From NCBI RefSeq assembly GCF_011390835.1, contig NZ_JAABRQ010000028.1, forward strand, positions 1 through 37,858: a DNA stretch of 37,858 nucleotides, written 5' to 3'. Shown one piece after another: positions 19,578 through 27,212 of this stretch; position 1 is the first letter of the stretch; the number at the start of each line of letters is the position of its first letter. The notes under the pieces are model-generated. The model had not been told where the DNA came from. It saw nothing but the letters and a program-made list of their open reading frames with translations, and made no database searches. The position numbers were made by a program, and so were the translations under genes. Source of the DNA: Hydrogenophaga sp. Lineage in GTDB: Bacteria; Pseudomonadota; Gammaproteobacteria; Burkholderiales; Burkholderiaceae_C.

Positions 19578-20297
19578 TCAGTTGTAGCTCTGCGGATTCA
19601 CGATCTGCTTCAGACCATCGGTATTCTTGATGTGAACGTAGCGCTGCTTTACGTCGATGATGTCGTCCGCCACGAACTTGGAGAACGTTCGGCTCACCGT
19701 CTCCAGCTTCATGCCGAGATAGCTGCCGATTTCCTCGCGCGTCATGCGCAGGATCAACTCTGACTGCGAAAAACCACGCGCGTGCAGGCGCTGGACCAGA
19801 TTCAGCAGGAAGGCCGCCAGCCGCTCCTCGGCCCGCATGCTGCCCAGCAGCAGCATCACGCCGTGATCGCGCACGATTTCTCGGCTCATGATCTTGTGCA
19901 TGTGGTGTTGCAGGGTGGTGAATTCGCGCGAGAGAGCCTCGATCTGGTCAAAGGGCATCACGCAGACCTCTGCATCTTCCAGCGCGATCGCGTCGCAGGA
20001 ATGGTGATCACTCACGATGCCATCGAGGCCGATGATTTCACCCGTCATGTGAAAACCCGTCACCTGGTCGCGACCGTCGGCGGTGGTCACACAGGTCTTG
20101 AAGAAGCCCGATCGCACCGCGTACAGCGACGTGAACTTTTCTCCGTTGCTGAACAGGGGGGTACCGCGCTTGATCCGGCGGCGGGAAGATATGACATGGT
20201 CCAGTTTGTCGATCTCATCGGCATTCAGGCCCATCGGGAGACAAATTTCCCGGAGATTGCAACTGGCGCACGCAACTTTGATGCTTTGGACGTCCAT
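19578..20297 (-). CDS. fnr: FNR-type oxygen-sensing transcriptional regulator
   Basis: This is a CRP/FNR-family regulator that binds a [4Fe-4S] cluster and activates genes when oxygen is low. The 239-residue product carries C10, C13, C19 (ACASCNLREICLP) and C101 (HHSCDAIALE), which match the four cluster ligands of E. coli FNR. A cNMP-like beta-roll spans about 30-145. The recognition helix region TREEIGSYLGMKLETVSRTF (192-211) holds the E..SR residues that read TTGA half-sites, in agreement with the three FNR boxes nearby. ATG 20297 is clear. The gene lies between the cco cluster and hemN and faces back toward cco. Confidence 0.94.
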   Translation of the reverse strand: MDVQSIKVACASCNLREICLPMGLNADEIDKLDHVISSRRRIKRGTPLFSNGEKFTSLYAVRSGFFKTCVTTADGRDQVTGFHMTGEIIGLDGIVSDHHSCDAIALEDAEVCVMPFDQIEALSREFTTLQHHMHKIMSREIVRDHGVMLLLGSMRAEERLAAFLLNLVQRLHARGFSQSELILRMTREEIGSYLGMKLETVSRTFSKFVADDIIDVKQRYVHIKNTDGLKQIVNPQSYN

Positions 20298-20404
20298 TTT
20301 TCCCTTCCGAAATATCAGCGCTAGCTTAACTCATGGGGGGCGCTGCGGCCGTCGACCCTGCCGATTGCGCGGCCTGAGGACACTCCGCACACCGTCAGCT
20401 GTAG

Positions 20405-20418
20405 TTGACCAAGATCAA
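20405..20418. promoter_or_regulatory. FNR/ANR box of the hemN promoter
   Basis: TTGACCAAGATCAA fits the FNR pattern. Its centre is 60 bp upstream of the GTG start of hemN, so a class II promoter would start transcription near 20453 with a leader of about 19 nt. It could also influence the divergent fnr gene, whose start is 107 bp away. Confidence 0.85.
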
Positions 20419-20471
20419 GGAGAGGGGGGGCCTCCTGCGGCACAGTCGATTATCCCCATGGAGACTTGCCA

Positions 20472-21851
20472 GTGACGCACGCCATTTCCAACGATCTGCT
20501 CAAGCGGTTTGACGTTCCCGGACCCCGCTACACCTCTTATCCCACGGCCGACCGATTTGTCGAGGCCTTTGGCGAGTCGGACTACATCCAGGCGCTGGAG
20601 CAGCGCCGCGCCGGCTCGCTGGCCTTGCCCCTGTCGCTGTACGTGCACATCCCTTTCTGCGAATCGGTCTGCTACTACTGCGCCTGCAACAAGGTGATCA
20701 CCAAACACCACGAGCGCTCAGCCGAGTATCTTCGCTACCTCGCGCGCGAGGTGGAGTTGCAGGTGGCGCACTTCGGTCAAGGTCACGGGGTCTCCCAGCT
20801 GCACCTTGGCGGCGGCACGCCCACCTTCCTGTCGGATACCGAGCTGGAAGACCTGATGGCCATGATCCGGCGCAACTTCACCCTGGTGCCAGGCGGCGAG
20901 TATTCGATCGAGGTTGATCCGCGCACCGTGACCGACCAGCGCCTGCAGAGTCTGGCCCGACTGGGCTTCAACCGCCTGAGCTTCGGTGTGCAGGATTTTG
21001 ATCCGGCGGTCCAGAAAGCCGTGCACCGGGTGCAGCCGGCCGAGCAGGTGTTTGCGCTGGTGGAGACCGCGCGCAAGATCGGCTTCGAGTCGGTCAACGT
21101 GGACCTGATCTATGGCCTGCCGTTGCAGACTCCTGAATCCTTTGCCCGCACACTGGCCCAGGTGAATTCGCTGCGGCCAGACCGCATCGCTCTCTACGCC
21201 TACGCCCACCTGCCTTCGCGTTTCAAGCCGCAGCGGCGCATCATCTCGGCCGAGCTGCCCAGCGGCGGTGACAAGATCGCCATGCTCTCCGCCTCGCTTG
21301 ATGCCCTGCTAGACGCCGGCTATGTCTACGTGGGCATGGACCATTTCGCCCTGCCTAGCGATGCGCTTGCGGTAGCCAAGCGCCAGGGGCGCTTGCACCG
21401 CAATTTCCAGGGCTACAGCACCCAGCCCGACTGCGACCTGATCGCGCTTGGCGTCTCGGCGATCGGCCGCATCGGTGCGACCTACAGCCAGAACGCCAAA
21501 ACCCTGGACGAGTACTACGACGCGCTCAACCAGGGCCGCCTGCCCATCGTGCGCGGCATGGCGCTCACGCGCGACGACCTGCTGCGCCGCTCGGTCATCA
21601 TGTCCCTCATGTGCCAGGGGCAATTGCAATACGAGTCGATCGAGCTGGGACACCTGATCGATTTCAAGTCGTATTTCGCGCGCGAGCTCGACATGCTGCG
21701 TGACTTTGAAGAGCAAGGGCTGGTCGAGGTCGATGACAGCGGCGTGCAGATCACGCCCACGGGTTGGTACTTGGTGCGCGCGATCGCGATGGTGTTCGAC
21801 AAGAATCTGCAGGTAGATCAGGACCGCGCGCGGTTTTCCAAGATCATCTGA
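20472..21851 (+). CDS. hemN: Oxygen-independent coproporphyrinogen III oxidase
   Basis: HemN is a cytoplasmic radical SAM enzyme that converts coproporphyrinogen III to protoporphyrinogen IX without oxygen, supplying haem under microaerobic conditions. The 459-residue product has the cluster motif HIPFCESVCYYCACNK with C63, C67 and C70, preceded by GPRYTSYPTADRF, a HemN signature. HLGGGTPTFL and the SAM-binding LSFGVQDFDP segment follow. GTG 20472 has GGAGA seven bases upstream; TTG 20466 is too near that site. The length and the CACN phrase separate it from HemW. Its own FNR box explains induction at low oxygen. Confidence 0.95.
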   Translation: MTHAISNDLLKRFDVPGPRYTSYPTADRFVEAFGESDYIQALEQRRAGSLALPLSLYVHIPFCESVCYYCACNKVITKHHERSAEYLRYLAREVELQVAHFGQGHGVSQLHLGGGTPTFLSDTELEDLMAMIRRNFTLVPGGEYSIEVDPRTVTDQRLQSLARLGFNRLSFGVQDFDPAVQKAVHRVQPAEQVFALVETARKIGFESVNVDLIYGLPLQTPESFARTLAQVNSLRPDRIALYAYAHLPSRFKPQRRIISAELPSGGDKIAMLSASLDALLDAGYVYVGMDHFALPSDALAVAKRQGRLHRNFQGYSTQPDCDLIALGVSAIGRIGATYSQNAKTLDEYYDALNQGRLPIVRGMALTRDDLLRRSVIMSLMCQGQLQYESIELGHLIDFKSYFARELDMLRDFEEQGLVEVDDSGVQITPTGWYLVRAIAMVFDKNLQVDQDRARFSKII

Positions 21852-21928
21852 TGCGTCTTCATGTGGTTTCACCTCGTTCGCACTCAGGAAACCAGTGTGA
21901 ACAGGCCCTGAGCGGTTAGCCTCTCCTC

Positions 21929-22600
21929 ATGCAGACTTCGATGGCGATCACCGCCTTGTTCATGGGCGTGGTGGGTGGACCCCACTGCGTGGCCATGTGC
22001 GGAGCTGCCTGCGCTGGCATCAGCCGGGCCGCGGGTGAGCGCAGCACACAGGCGCTGCTGACTTTCCAGTTCAGCCGCATGGTGGGCTACGCGCTGTTCG
22101 GCGCCTTTGCCGCCGGCTCGGTGCAAGGCCTCGCTTGGCTGGGCACCAACACCGCGGTCATTCGGCCGGTGTGGACCATGTTCCATGTGGCCGCCTTGTT
22201 GCTGGGAGCAGTGCTGATCTGGCAGGCGCGGCAGCCGGCGTGGATCGACCAACTGGGGCAATCGGTCTGGCGCAGGGCGCGTCCGGTGCTCACCCGGCTG
22301 GGCGGCAAGGCGCCGGTGGCCTTGGGCGTGGCTTGGGCACTCATGCCTTGCGGGCTTCTGTACTCGGCCTTGTTGGTGGCCTCGCTGTCGGCCAACGCCG
22401 CCGAAGGCGCCACCATCATGGCCTTGTTCTCGATCGGTACGTCGATCTCGCTGACGGCTGGACCCTGGTTGTTGCTCAGGGTGAGAGGAGGGCGGTCCGG
22501 CGCCTGGGGCATCCGGCTTGCGGGCCTTGCCCTGGCGCTGACCTCGGGCTGGGCTTTGTGGATGGGCGTGACCAACCCGACCGGCCTCTGGTGCGCCTGA
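21929..22600 (+). CDS. TauE/SafE-family membrane protein (COG2836-like)
   Basis: The product has 223 residues and about six transmembrane helices. The N-terminus contains GGPHCVAMCGAACAG (C20, C24), and a later helix holds MPCGLLYSAL, both conserved in the COG2836 branch of the TauE/SafE superfamily. Members often lie next to cbb3 oxidase or copper genes and are suspected to take part in metal handling or cytochrome assembly, not sulfite export; that is a context inference. ATG 21929 lies 77 bp after hemN on the same strand. It ends 1 bp before the convergent transporter gene, with no visible terminator between them. Confidence 0.85.
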   Translation: MQTSMAITALFMGVVGGPHCVAMCGAACAGISRAAGERSTQALLTFQFSRMVGYALFGAFAAGSVQGLAWLGTNTAVIRPVWTMFHVAALLLGAVLIWQARQPAWIDQLGQSVWRRARPVLTRLGGKAPVALGVAWALMPCGLLYSALLVASLSANAAEGATIMALFSIGTSISLTAGPWLLLRVRGGRSGAWGIRLAGLALALTSGWALWMGVTNPTGLWCA

Positions 22601-22601
22601 T

Positions 22602-23534
22602 TCAGAGCGGCAGCGTGCGCGAGCGTCTTGCGGGAAGGGTGGCGAGCACCAGACCGAACAGGGCAATGCCGAAGGCCACCACCTGCAAACCTGTGAGGCG
22701 CTCGTTCAAGAACACCACACCGATCACCGCGGCGCTGATCGGCAGCATCACGGTGAAGACGCCAGCCTGCGAGGCGGGCACGCCCTTGAGCCCCGTCATC
22801 CAAAGCCACACTGTCCACACGCTGGCGGCCAGGCCGTAGAACAGCAGCAGACCCCAGATGGGCAAGCTGACTGCGCTGAAATCGAACTGCAGCGCTGCCC
22901 ACAACCCAAACGGCGTGACCAGGGCAAAACCCCAGAGATTGATGATGGCCGAGATGCGCTTGGGACCTAGGCCGTCGGTCAGACGCTTGCCGATCACCAC
23001 GTAAGAGGCTTCGCACACCACCGCAGCGAACACCAGCAGATTGCCAAGCAGCGCTCGATTCAGGCCCCAGAGCCCGCTCGCATCAACTGCCACTTCGGTC
23101 CCCGGCGCGACCTTTTGCAGCGAAAACAGGCCAATGCCGACGGCGGCGCAGGTGATGCCTGCCGCGCTGCGCCAGCCGACGCGTTCGCGCAGGAAGATCC
23201 AGCTCAGCACCGCCACCACCGCCGGGATGGATGACATGACCACCCCCGCGGCCACAGCAGTGGTCATGCTCACGCCAAACAACATGCAGATCGAGAACAG
23301 GAAGTTGCCCAGAAACGATTCGAGAAATAGCAGGCGGCGGGTGTGCGGCGTGAGCGGCGGTTCGTCGGCGGGTTTCTTCAGCCAGCGCCACATGGCCAGC
23401 CCCCCGATGCCAAAGCGCATCCACGCCAGCAGGAACACCGGAAAAACCAGCACCAGGGGCTTGGACAGCGCCACATAGCTGCCCACCAGGGTCATGCTCA
23501 GGCCCAGCGCGAGAAACCCCCACCAGCGGTTCAC
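22602..23534 (-). CDS. DMT-superfamily (EamA-type) transporter
   Basis: The product has 310 residues from GTG 23534 and about ten hydrophobic helices arranged as two EamA repeats; the second repeat ends with TVMLPISAAVIGVVFLNERLTGLQ, the hallmark helix pair of drug/metabolite transporters, mirrored in the first repeat by SSIPAVVAVLSWIFLRERVGW. These proteins move small metabolites across the inner membrane; the substrate is not predictable. GTG 23534 is preferred because AAGGAG lies six bases upstream; the ATG at 23585 adds 17 residues of non-helical sequence. The gene is convergent with the TauE/SafE-like gene. Confidence 0.9.
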   Translation of the reverse strand: MNRWWGFLALGLSMTLVGSYVALSKPLVLVFPVFLLAWMRFGIGGLAMWRWLKKPADEPPLTPHTRRLLFLESFLGNFLFSICMLFGVSMTTAVAAGVVMSSIPAVVAVLSWIFLRERVGWRSAAGITCAAVGIGLFSLQKVAPGTEVAVDASGLWGLNRALLGNLLVFAAVVCEASYVVIGKRLTDGLGPKRISAIINLWGFALVTPFGLWAALQFDFSAVSLPIWGLLLFYGLAASVWTVWLWMTGLKGVPASQAGVFTVMLPISAAVIGVVFLNERLTGLQVVAFGIALFGLVLATLPARRSRTLPL

Positions 23535-23795
23535 GAAGGCTCCTTTCGGTTGAGGCGCGAAGCGGTGTGCATGGCTGCGCATCATGCCTCAAGGCGAGTC
23601 ATGGGTCCCGTGCAGGCCAGTCGGCCGACGGCATGAGTTTGGCCAACCGGCCTGCACCACTCTGCCGCGTGGTACCGATTCCGAAAGGCACACGACATGG
23701 CTGGCTTGCGGGGCGCACTGCGATGTAGCGCACCCCCGCGAGCAGGCTGTTGACCCCATGTGGACAGCGTTTCGCATAGCTGACTTTAGATGTTG
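23535..23795. other. Gene-free stretch upstream of the aceA control region
   Basis: This 260-bp stretch between the transporter start and the AT-rich aceA control region shows no convincing ORF, tRNA or terminator. Short frames on both strands lack ribosome sites and known motifs. The transporter's promoter must lie in its left part, but no consensus hexamers stand out. Confidence 0.4.
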
Positions 23796-23865
23796 CAATA
23801 TGAAATCGTGGCGTGCTGCATTGCCGCAAATTTTCTCAATACAAGAGTCAGTATTTCATATTGAG
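23796..23865. promoter_or_regulatory. Upstream inverted repeats in the aceA control region
   Basis: CAATATGAAAT at 23796-23806 and its exact complement ATTTCATATTG at 23853-23863 form an 11-bp inverted repeat with centres 57 bp apart. Inside it, CTCAATA (23835-23841) pairs with TATTGAG (23859-23865). The half-sites lie in an AT-rich island upstream of aceA and could bind a transcriptional regulator over a DNA loop. Confidence 0.5.
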
Positions 23866-23908
23866 GGATTCGATGGCTAAAGTGTTGATTTTATTGAATT
23901 AAAAAAAA

Positions 23909-23954
23909 GTCTTGTATAAGACATAAGAGACCTCAGAAGTCTTCTATAAGACTT
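23909..23954. promoter_or_regulatory. Tandem palindromic operators upstream of aceA
   Basis: GTCTTGTATAAGAC (23909-23922) and AAGTCTTCTATAAGACTT (23937-23954) share the pattern GTCTT-N4-AAGAC. Their centres are exactly 30 bp apart, about three helical turns, so a regulator would bind both on the same DNA face. They end 74 bp before the aceA start codon and contain TATAAG, which may be part of the -10 region. The regulator is not encoded in view. Confidence 0.65.
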
Positions 23955-24028
23955 AAAGTAGAGGCATGGGCATCGCGCTTGCATGCGGTGTCACCAACCC
24001 TTCTTTTTCAACTTCAAGGAGTCTTCAC

Positions 24029-25360
24029 ATGCCCCAATCACTCAACGAACAACTCAGCCGCCAACAGCAAATCGACGCGCTGGAAAAGGACTGGGCCACC
24101 AACCCCCGCTGGAAGGGTGTGAAGCGCGGCTACACCGCCGCCGACGTCGTGCGCCTGCGCGGCAGCATGAACATCGAGCACACGCTGGCCAAGCGCGGTG
24201 CGGAAAAGCTGTGGGACAAAGTGAACGGCGGCGCCAAGAAAGGCTATGTGAACGCATTCGGCGCGATCTCTGCCGGCCAGGCCATGCAGCAGGCCAAGGC
24301 TGGTCTGGAAGCCGTGTACCTGTCGGGCTGGCAGGTCGCTGCTGACGGCAACACGTCTGAAACCATGTACCCCGACCAGTCGTTGTACGCCTACGACTCG
24401 GTGCCCACCATGGTGCGCCGCATCAACAACACCTTCAAGCGCGCGGATGAAATCCAGTGGGGCCGTGGCGTCGAGCCAGGTTCCAAAGAGTTCATCGACT
24501 ACTTTCTGCCCATCGTGGCCGACGCCGAAGCCGGCTTTGGTGGCGTGCTGAACGCGTTTGAGCTGATGAAGAACATGATTGCCGCCGGTGCCGCCGGCGT
24601 GCACTTCGAAGACCAGTTGGCCGCCGTCAAGAAATGTGGCCACATGGGCGGTAAGGTGCTGGTGCCTACCCGCGAAGCCTGTGAGAAGCTGATCTCCGCG
24701 CGTTTCGCTGCCGACGTCATGGGCGTGTCCACCATTGTGCTGGCCCGCACCGACGCCGAAGCCGCCAACCTGATCACCAGCGATCACGACGCCAACGACA
24801 AGCCGTTCCTGACCGGTGAGCGCACGCCCGAAGGCTTCTACCGCGTGAAGAACGGCCTGGAGCAGGCCATCAGCCGCGGCGTGGCCTACGCCCCTTACGC
24901 CGACCTGGTGTGGTGCGAAACCGGCGTGCCCGACATCGGCTTCGCTCGTGAGTTCGCGCAAGCAGTGCACGCCGCCTGCCCTGGCAAGCTGCTGAGCTAC
25001 AACTGCTCGCCCTCGTTCAACTGGAAGAAGAACCTCAACGACAAGCAGATCGCTTCCTTCCAGGAAGACCTGTCGGCGCTGGGCTACAAGTACCAGTTCA
25101 TCACGCTGGCTGGCATCCACATCAACTGGTTCAACACCTTCCAGTTCGCCCATGCCTACGCCCAGGGCGAAGGCATGAAGCACTACACCGAAATGGTGCA
25201 GGAGCCCGAGTTCGCCGCGCGCGAGCAGGGCTACACCTTCGTGTCGCACCAGCAGGAAGTGGGCGCGGGTTACTTCGACGATGTGACCACCGTTATCCAG
25301 GGCGGCTCGTCCAGCGTGAAGGCGCTGACCGGCTCGACCGAAGAAGAACAGTTCCACTGA
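24029..25360 (+). CDS. aceA: Isocitrate lyase
   Basis: Isocitrate lyase cleaves isocitrate to glyoxylate and succinate, the entry step of the glyoxylate shunt needed for growth on acetate or fatty acids. The 443-residue product contains the catalytic signature KKCGHMGGK (201-209, with C203), the metal-site region [10 protein letters not shown] and [12 protein letters not shown] near the C-terminal half. Length fits the short bacterial form. ATG 24029 has AAGGAG eight bases upstream; the in-frame extension to 23966 lies in the leader. It is a single gene with its own palindromic operators and a strong terminator. Methylisocitrate lyase is excluded by length and signature. With acsA at the left end, it marks acetate use. 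Confidence 0.96.
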   Translation: MPQSLNEQLSRQQQIDALEKDWATNPRWKGVKRGYTAADVVRLRGSMNIEHTLAKRGAEKLWDKVNGGAKKGYVNAFGAISAGQAMQQAKAGLEAVYLSGWQVAADGNTSETMYPDQSLYAYDSVPTMVRRINNTFKRADEIQWGRGVEPGSKEFIDYFLPIVADAEAGFGGVLNAFELMKNMIAAGAAGVHFEDQLAAVKKCGHMGGKVLVPTREACEKLISARFAADVMGVSTIVLARTDAEAANLITSDHDANDKPFLTGERTPEGFYRVKNGLEQAISRGVAYAPYADLVWCETGVPDIGFAREFAQAVHAACPGKLLSYNCSPSFNWKKNLNDKQIASFQEDLSALGYKYQFITLAGIHINWFNTFQFAHAYAQGEGMKHYTEMVQEPEFAAREQGYTFVSHQQEVGAGYFDDVTTVIQGGSSSVKALTGSTEEEQFH

Positions 25361-25399
25361 ACTGACTCCTTCATAGGCACTGAGGTGCCATGAAGACAA

Positions 25400-25428
25400 G
25401 AAAGCCACCCCTCGGGGTGGCTTTCTTT
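25400..25428 (+). terminator. Intrinsic terminator after aceA
   Basis: A perfect 12-bp stem (GAAAGCCACCCC with its complement, two-base loop TC) at 25400-25425 is followed by TTT. It begins 40 bp after the aceA stop codon. Confidence 0.88.
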
Positions 25429-25624
25429 CGGGTGCTTGGATCAGGTGGGTGGAGTGGCCCGCTCTCTTCCTGAGTCTTGGCGCTCCTGCACTACAACTGC
25501 CTCGCTCGAAGCAAATGGCCTACCCAGGATCCTCAGAAGTTTCAGTTGGGCCAACTTGGGTGCAGGGTCAGGCGCAGTGGCCGCTGTCTTCGAAATTCAA
25601 CGGAGAGCTGTGGAAAAGAAGCTC

Positions 25625-25828
25625 TTAGCCCTGGATGCAGAGCTCACGCGCCCGTTCCCAGGAAGCGCCGTTGCGAGGCCACTCAACGAGCACGCCGTCG
25701 TCGGTCTGGGCAATGACGCGCCCGTCCCATCGGTCGAGGCCGCCGCTCTTCATGCGGTTGACGCGAAAGCCGGGCTGAAACGATGGTGCCAAATCGGGCC
25801 GAAAGAGGAATCTGAGGAGAGCGAGCAT
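25625..25828 (-). CDS. Small protein of unknown function, coupled to DUF3563-like gene
   Basis: The product has 67 residues, beginning MLALLRFLFRPDLAPSF. The middle, RVNRMKSGGLDRWDGRVIAQ, followed by TDDGVLVEWPRNGASWERA, alternates hydrophobic and charged residues like a small beta-barrel fold. I do not recognise a family. Support for a real gene is a GAGGA ribosome site six bases before ATG 25828 and a position 8 bp downstream of the DUF3563-like gene on the same strand. The plus-strand frame across this area has no such support. Function unknown. Confidence 0.55.
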   Translation of the reverse strand: MLALLRFLFRPDLAPSFQPGFRVNRMKSGGLDRWDGRVIAQTDDGVLVEWPRNGASWERARELCIQG

Positions 25829-25836
25829 GATGGTCC

Positions 25837-26037
25837 TCAGAAGCTGTAACCGCGGGAGGCGCTGGTGGCGTTGCGGCGCTCCCAGTTGCGTTCCAGCGAT
25901 TCCAAGTGGTGCATGTCCACTGCCTGGCTGAGGTACGCCTCCAAGTCAGAGGACGGCTGTGCACGGGGGGCGGTGAGCGAAGTCCAAAACCCCGCAAAGC
26001 GCCGGGCCAGAGAGAAAAGAACAGGGACAAAGGTCAT
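25837..26037 (-). CDS. DUF3563-like small protein
   Basis: The product has 66 residues. An N-terminal hydrophobic stretch (about 1-20) is followed by SSDLEAYLSQAVDMHHLESL and ERNWERRNATSA. The pattern of YL..A.D..-LE.-.R.WERR is like the DUF3563 family of short proteobacterial proteins with no known function. ATG 26037 has no strong ribosome site, but a consensus -10 TATAAT lies 34 bp upstream on the minus strand. It starts a two-gene unit with the 67-residue ORF. Confidence 0.6.
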   Translation of the reverse strand: MTFVPVLFSLARRFAGFWTSLTAPRAQPSSDLEAYLSQAVDMHHLESLERNWERRNATSASRGYSF

Positions 26038-26057
26038 GGTGGATGCGGAGCAATATT

Positions 26058-26076
26058 AGGGTTTACCCTTATTATA
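26058..26076 (-). promoter_or_regulatory. Promoter with palindromic operator for DUF3563-like gene
   Basis: On the minus strand a perfect TATAAT stands at 26076-26071. The expected transcript start, near 26064, falls inside AGGGTTTACCCT (26058-26069), a 12-bp palindrome. A repressor bound there would block initiation. No good -35 box is visible at 17 bp; TTGCTG lies 19 bp upstream. Confidence 0.5.
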
Positions 26077-26364
26077 GCCATGCAATGGTGCGATGCAGCA
26101 AACGCCAGCGCACTTTAGGCCGCGCCTCCTAAAGCTTGAGAAATCCTCCGGTTGGAGTTGATCCTTATCGGTAGACGACTTTTATGGGCCCGGAGGAATT
26201 CGAACAAATCTATGGAAGCCGCATGAAACCTCGGTTTTTCCTGTTCGTTTTTTCGCGTGTTTCCCTACTCGTTTCCCCACGTGTCTGAAACCAGGTCGGC
26301 GCAAGCGGTCTTCGATCCCTCCCCCTAAAGGAGAAGTAGACCCATAGGTTTCACGGGATTGTTA
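26077..26364. other. Gene-free stretch with a tRNA 3'-end-like fragment
   Basis: No gene is supported. CTTTAGG (26113-26119) and CCTAAAG (26128-26134) form an inverted repeat. TGGGCCCGGAGGAATTCGAA (26185-26204) plus one C, read on the minus strand, looks like the T-loop and acceptor 3' half of a tRNA, but the rest of a tRNA is absent. A pyrimidine-rich tract with repeated GTTTCCC-like units (about 26233-26281) follows. Both could be remains of a phage or island attachment site; this is weak. Confidence 0.3.
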
Positions 26365-26393
26365 TTCACGTCGCTATCGCAAAATGCGATAAT
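26365..26393 (+). promoter_or_regulatory. higBA promoter and operator
   Basis: TATCGCAAAATGCGATA (26375-26391) is a perfect 7-3-7 palindrome, the likely HigA binding site. TTCACG (26365-26370) and GATAAT (26388-26393) are 17 bp apart and form a good sigma-70 promoter overlapped by the palindrome. The transcript start would fall at about 26400, the first base of the higB ATG, implying a leaderless message. Confidence 0.7.
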
Positions 26394-26399
26394 ATTGGG

Positions 26400-26702
26400 A
26401 TGCATGTGATCTCCAAGAAAGCCCTGACCGACTTCGGGCTCAAGCACCCGCGAGCGCGGGAACCCATGCTGGCATGGCACCAGTTGGTGTGCGCAGCGCA
26501 GTTTCAGAACCTATCTGAAGTCAAGAGGACCTTCAACACGGCGGATTACGTGGACCCGTACACCGTGTTCGACATCGCTGGAAACCACTTTCGCATCATC
26601 ACCGTCATTCACTACAACGGGCAAAAGCTGTACATCCGCGAAGTCTTCACACACACGGAGTACGACCACTGGACCAAGACCCAAAGGAGTCGCAAAACAT
26701 GA
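26400..26702 (+). CDS. higB: HigB-family type II toxin (mRNA interferase)
   Basis: The product has 100 residues and belongs to the HigB toxin family (RelE-like fold), whose members cut mRNA at the ribosome. It starts MHVISKKALTDFGLKHPRA, then WHQLVCAAQFQNLSEVKRTF, DIAGNHFRIITVIHYNGQKL and IREVFTHTEYDHW, all typical of the family; R in the FRII segment and the C-terminal HTEYD are conserved features. ATG 26400 has no Shine-Dalgarno sequence and probably begins a leaderless transcript. It overlaps higA by 4 bp. It appears intact. Confidence 0.93.
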   Translation: MHVISKKALTDFGLKHPRAREPMLAWHQLVCAAQFQNLSEVKRTFNTADYVDPYTVFDIAGNHFRIITVIHYNGQKLYIREVFTHTEYDHWTKTQRSRKT

Positions 26703-27124
26703 CCGCCGTCACCTTCAACCCCAAGACCCTTGCCCCTGCTTGGAACGCCTTTCAAAACGCGTTGCCGGTGCGCCTGGCGGCGATTCACTCCCCGGCTGAA
26801 TACGAACGTGCCGTCGGCTTCATGAACCAGCTGCTCGATGTCGTAGGCGACGACGAAGAACACGAACTGGCCGACATGCTGGAACTGCTGGGCCAGCTGA
26901 TCGAAGACTATGAGAGCCAGCACCACGCGTTGCCCGATGCCGAACCCGGCCGGGTGCTGCGCTTCCTCATGGATCAGTATGGTTTGAAGCAGACCGATCT
27001 GGTCGCAGAGCTTGGTGCGCAGTCGGTGGTGAGCGAGGTGTTGAACGGGCGCCGACAAATCAACGTGCGACAGGCCAAGGCGTTGGCCGAGCGCTTTGGT
27101 GTCTCTGCCGCAGTCTTCATCTGA
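26699..27124 (+). CDS. higA: HigA-family antitoxin with HTH domain
   Basis: The product has 141 residues. Residues 1-85 are acidic and mostly helical (DDEEHELADMLELLGQLIED), as in the longer HigA antitoxins. A Xre-type helix-turn-helix fills the C-terminal part (LKQTDLVAELGAQSVVSEVL then NGRRQINVRQAKALAERFGV). It neutralises HigB and represses its own operon, probably through the palindrome upstream of higB. The ATG overlaps the higB stop (ATGA) and has AAGGAG about ten bases upstream. This toxin-first order is standard for higBA. Confidence 0.93.
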   Translation: MTAVTFNPKTLAPAWNAFQNALPVRLAAIHSPAEYERAVGFMNQLLDVVGDDEEHELADMLELLGQLIEDYESQHHALPDAEPGRVLRFLMDQYGLKQTDLVAELGAQSVVSEVLNGRRQINVRQAKALAERFGVSAAVFI

Positions 27125-27177
27125 AGCCCTCGCAGCGCCGGGCCTTGTCCCTCGTCGGCGTTAAGGCTATGAAATCT

Positions 27178-27212
27178 CCCGCCGCTAAGCTTGCGCTGTA
27201 GCGGGGGTTTCT
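27178..27212 (+). terminator. Probable terminator after higA
   Basis: CCC(G)CCGCTA at 27178-27187 can pair with TAGCGGGGG at 27199-27207, giving nine pairs with one bulged base and an 11-nt loop, followed by TTTCTT. It begins 53 bp after the higA stop. Confidence 0.5.

Noticed and set aside
21852..21928. FNR box or terminator between hemN and the TauE/SafE-like gene
   Set aside because: An imperfect GTTCGCAC/GTGTGAAC pair exists but lacks the TTGA half-sites and any T-run.
25436..25849. 137-residue plus-strand frame after aceA
   Set aside because: No ribosome site or known motif; the minus-strand pair of small genes explains the region better.
26185..26205. A complete tRNA gene
   Set aside because: Only a T-loop/acceptor-like fragment is present; no anticodon, D-arm or matching T-stem 5' half can be found.
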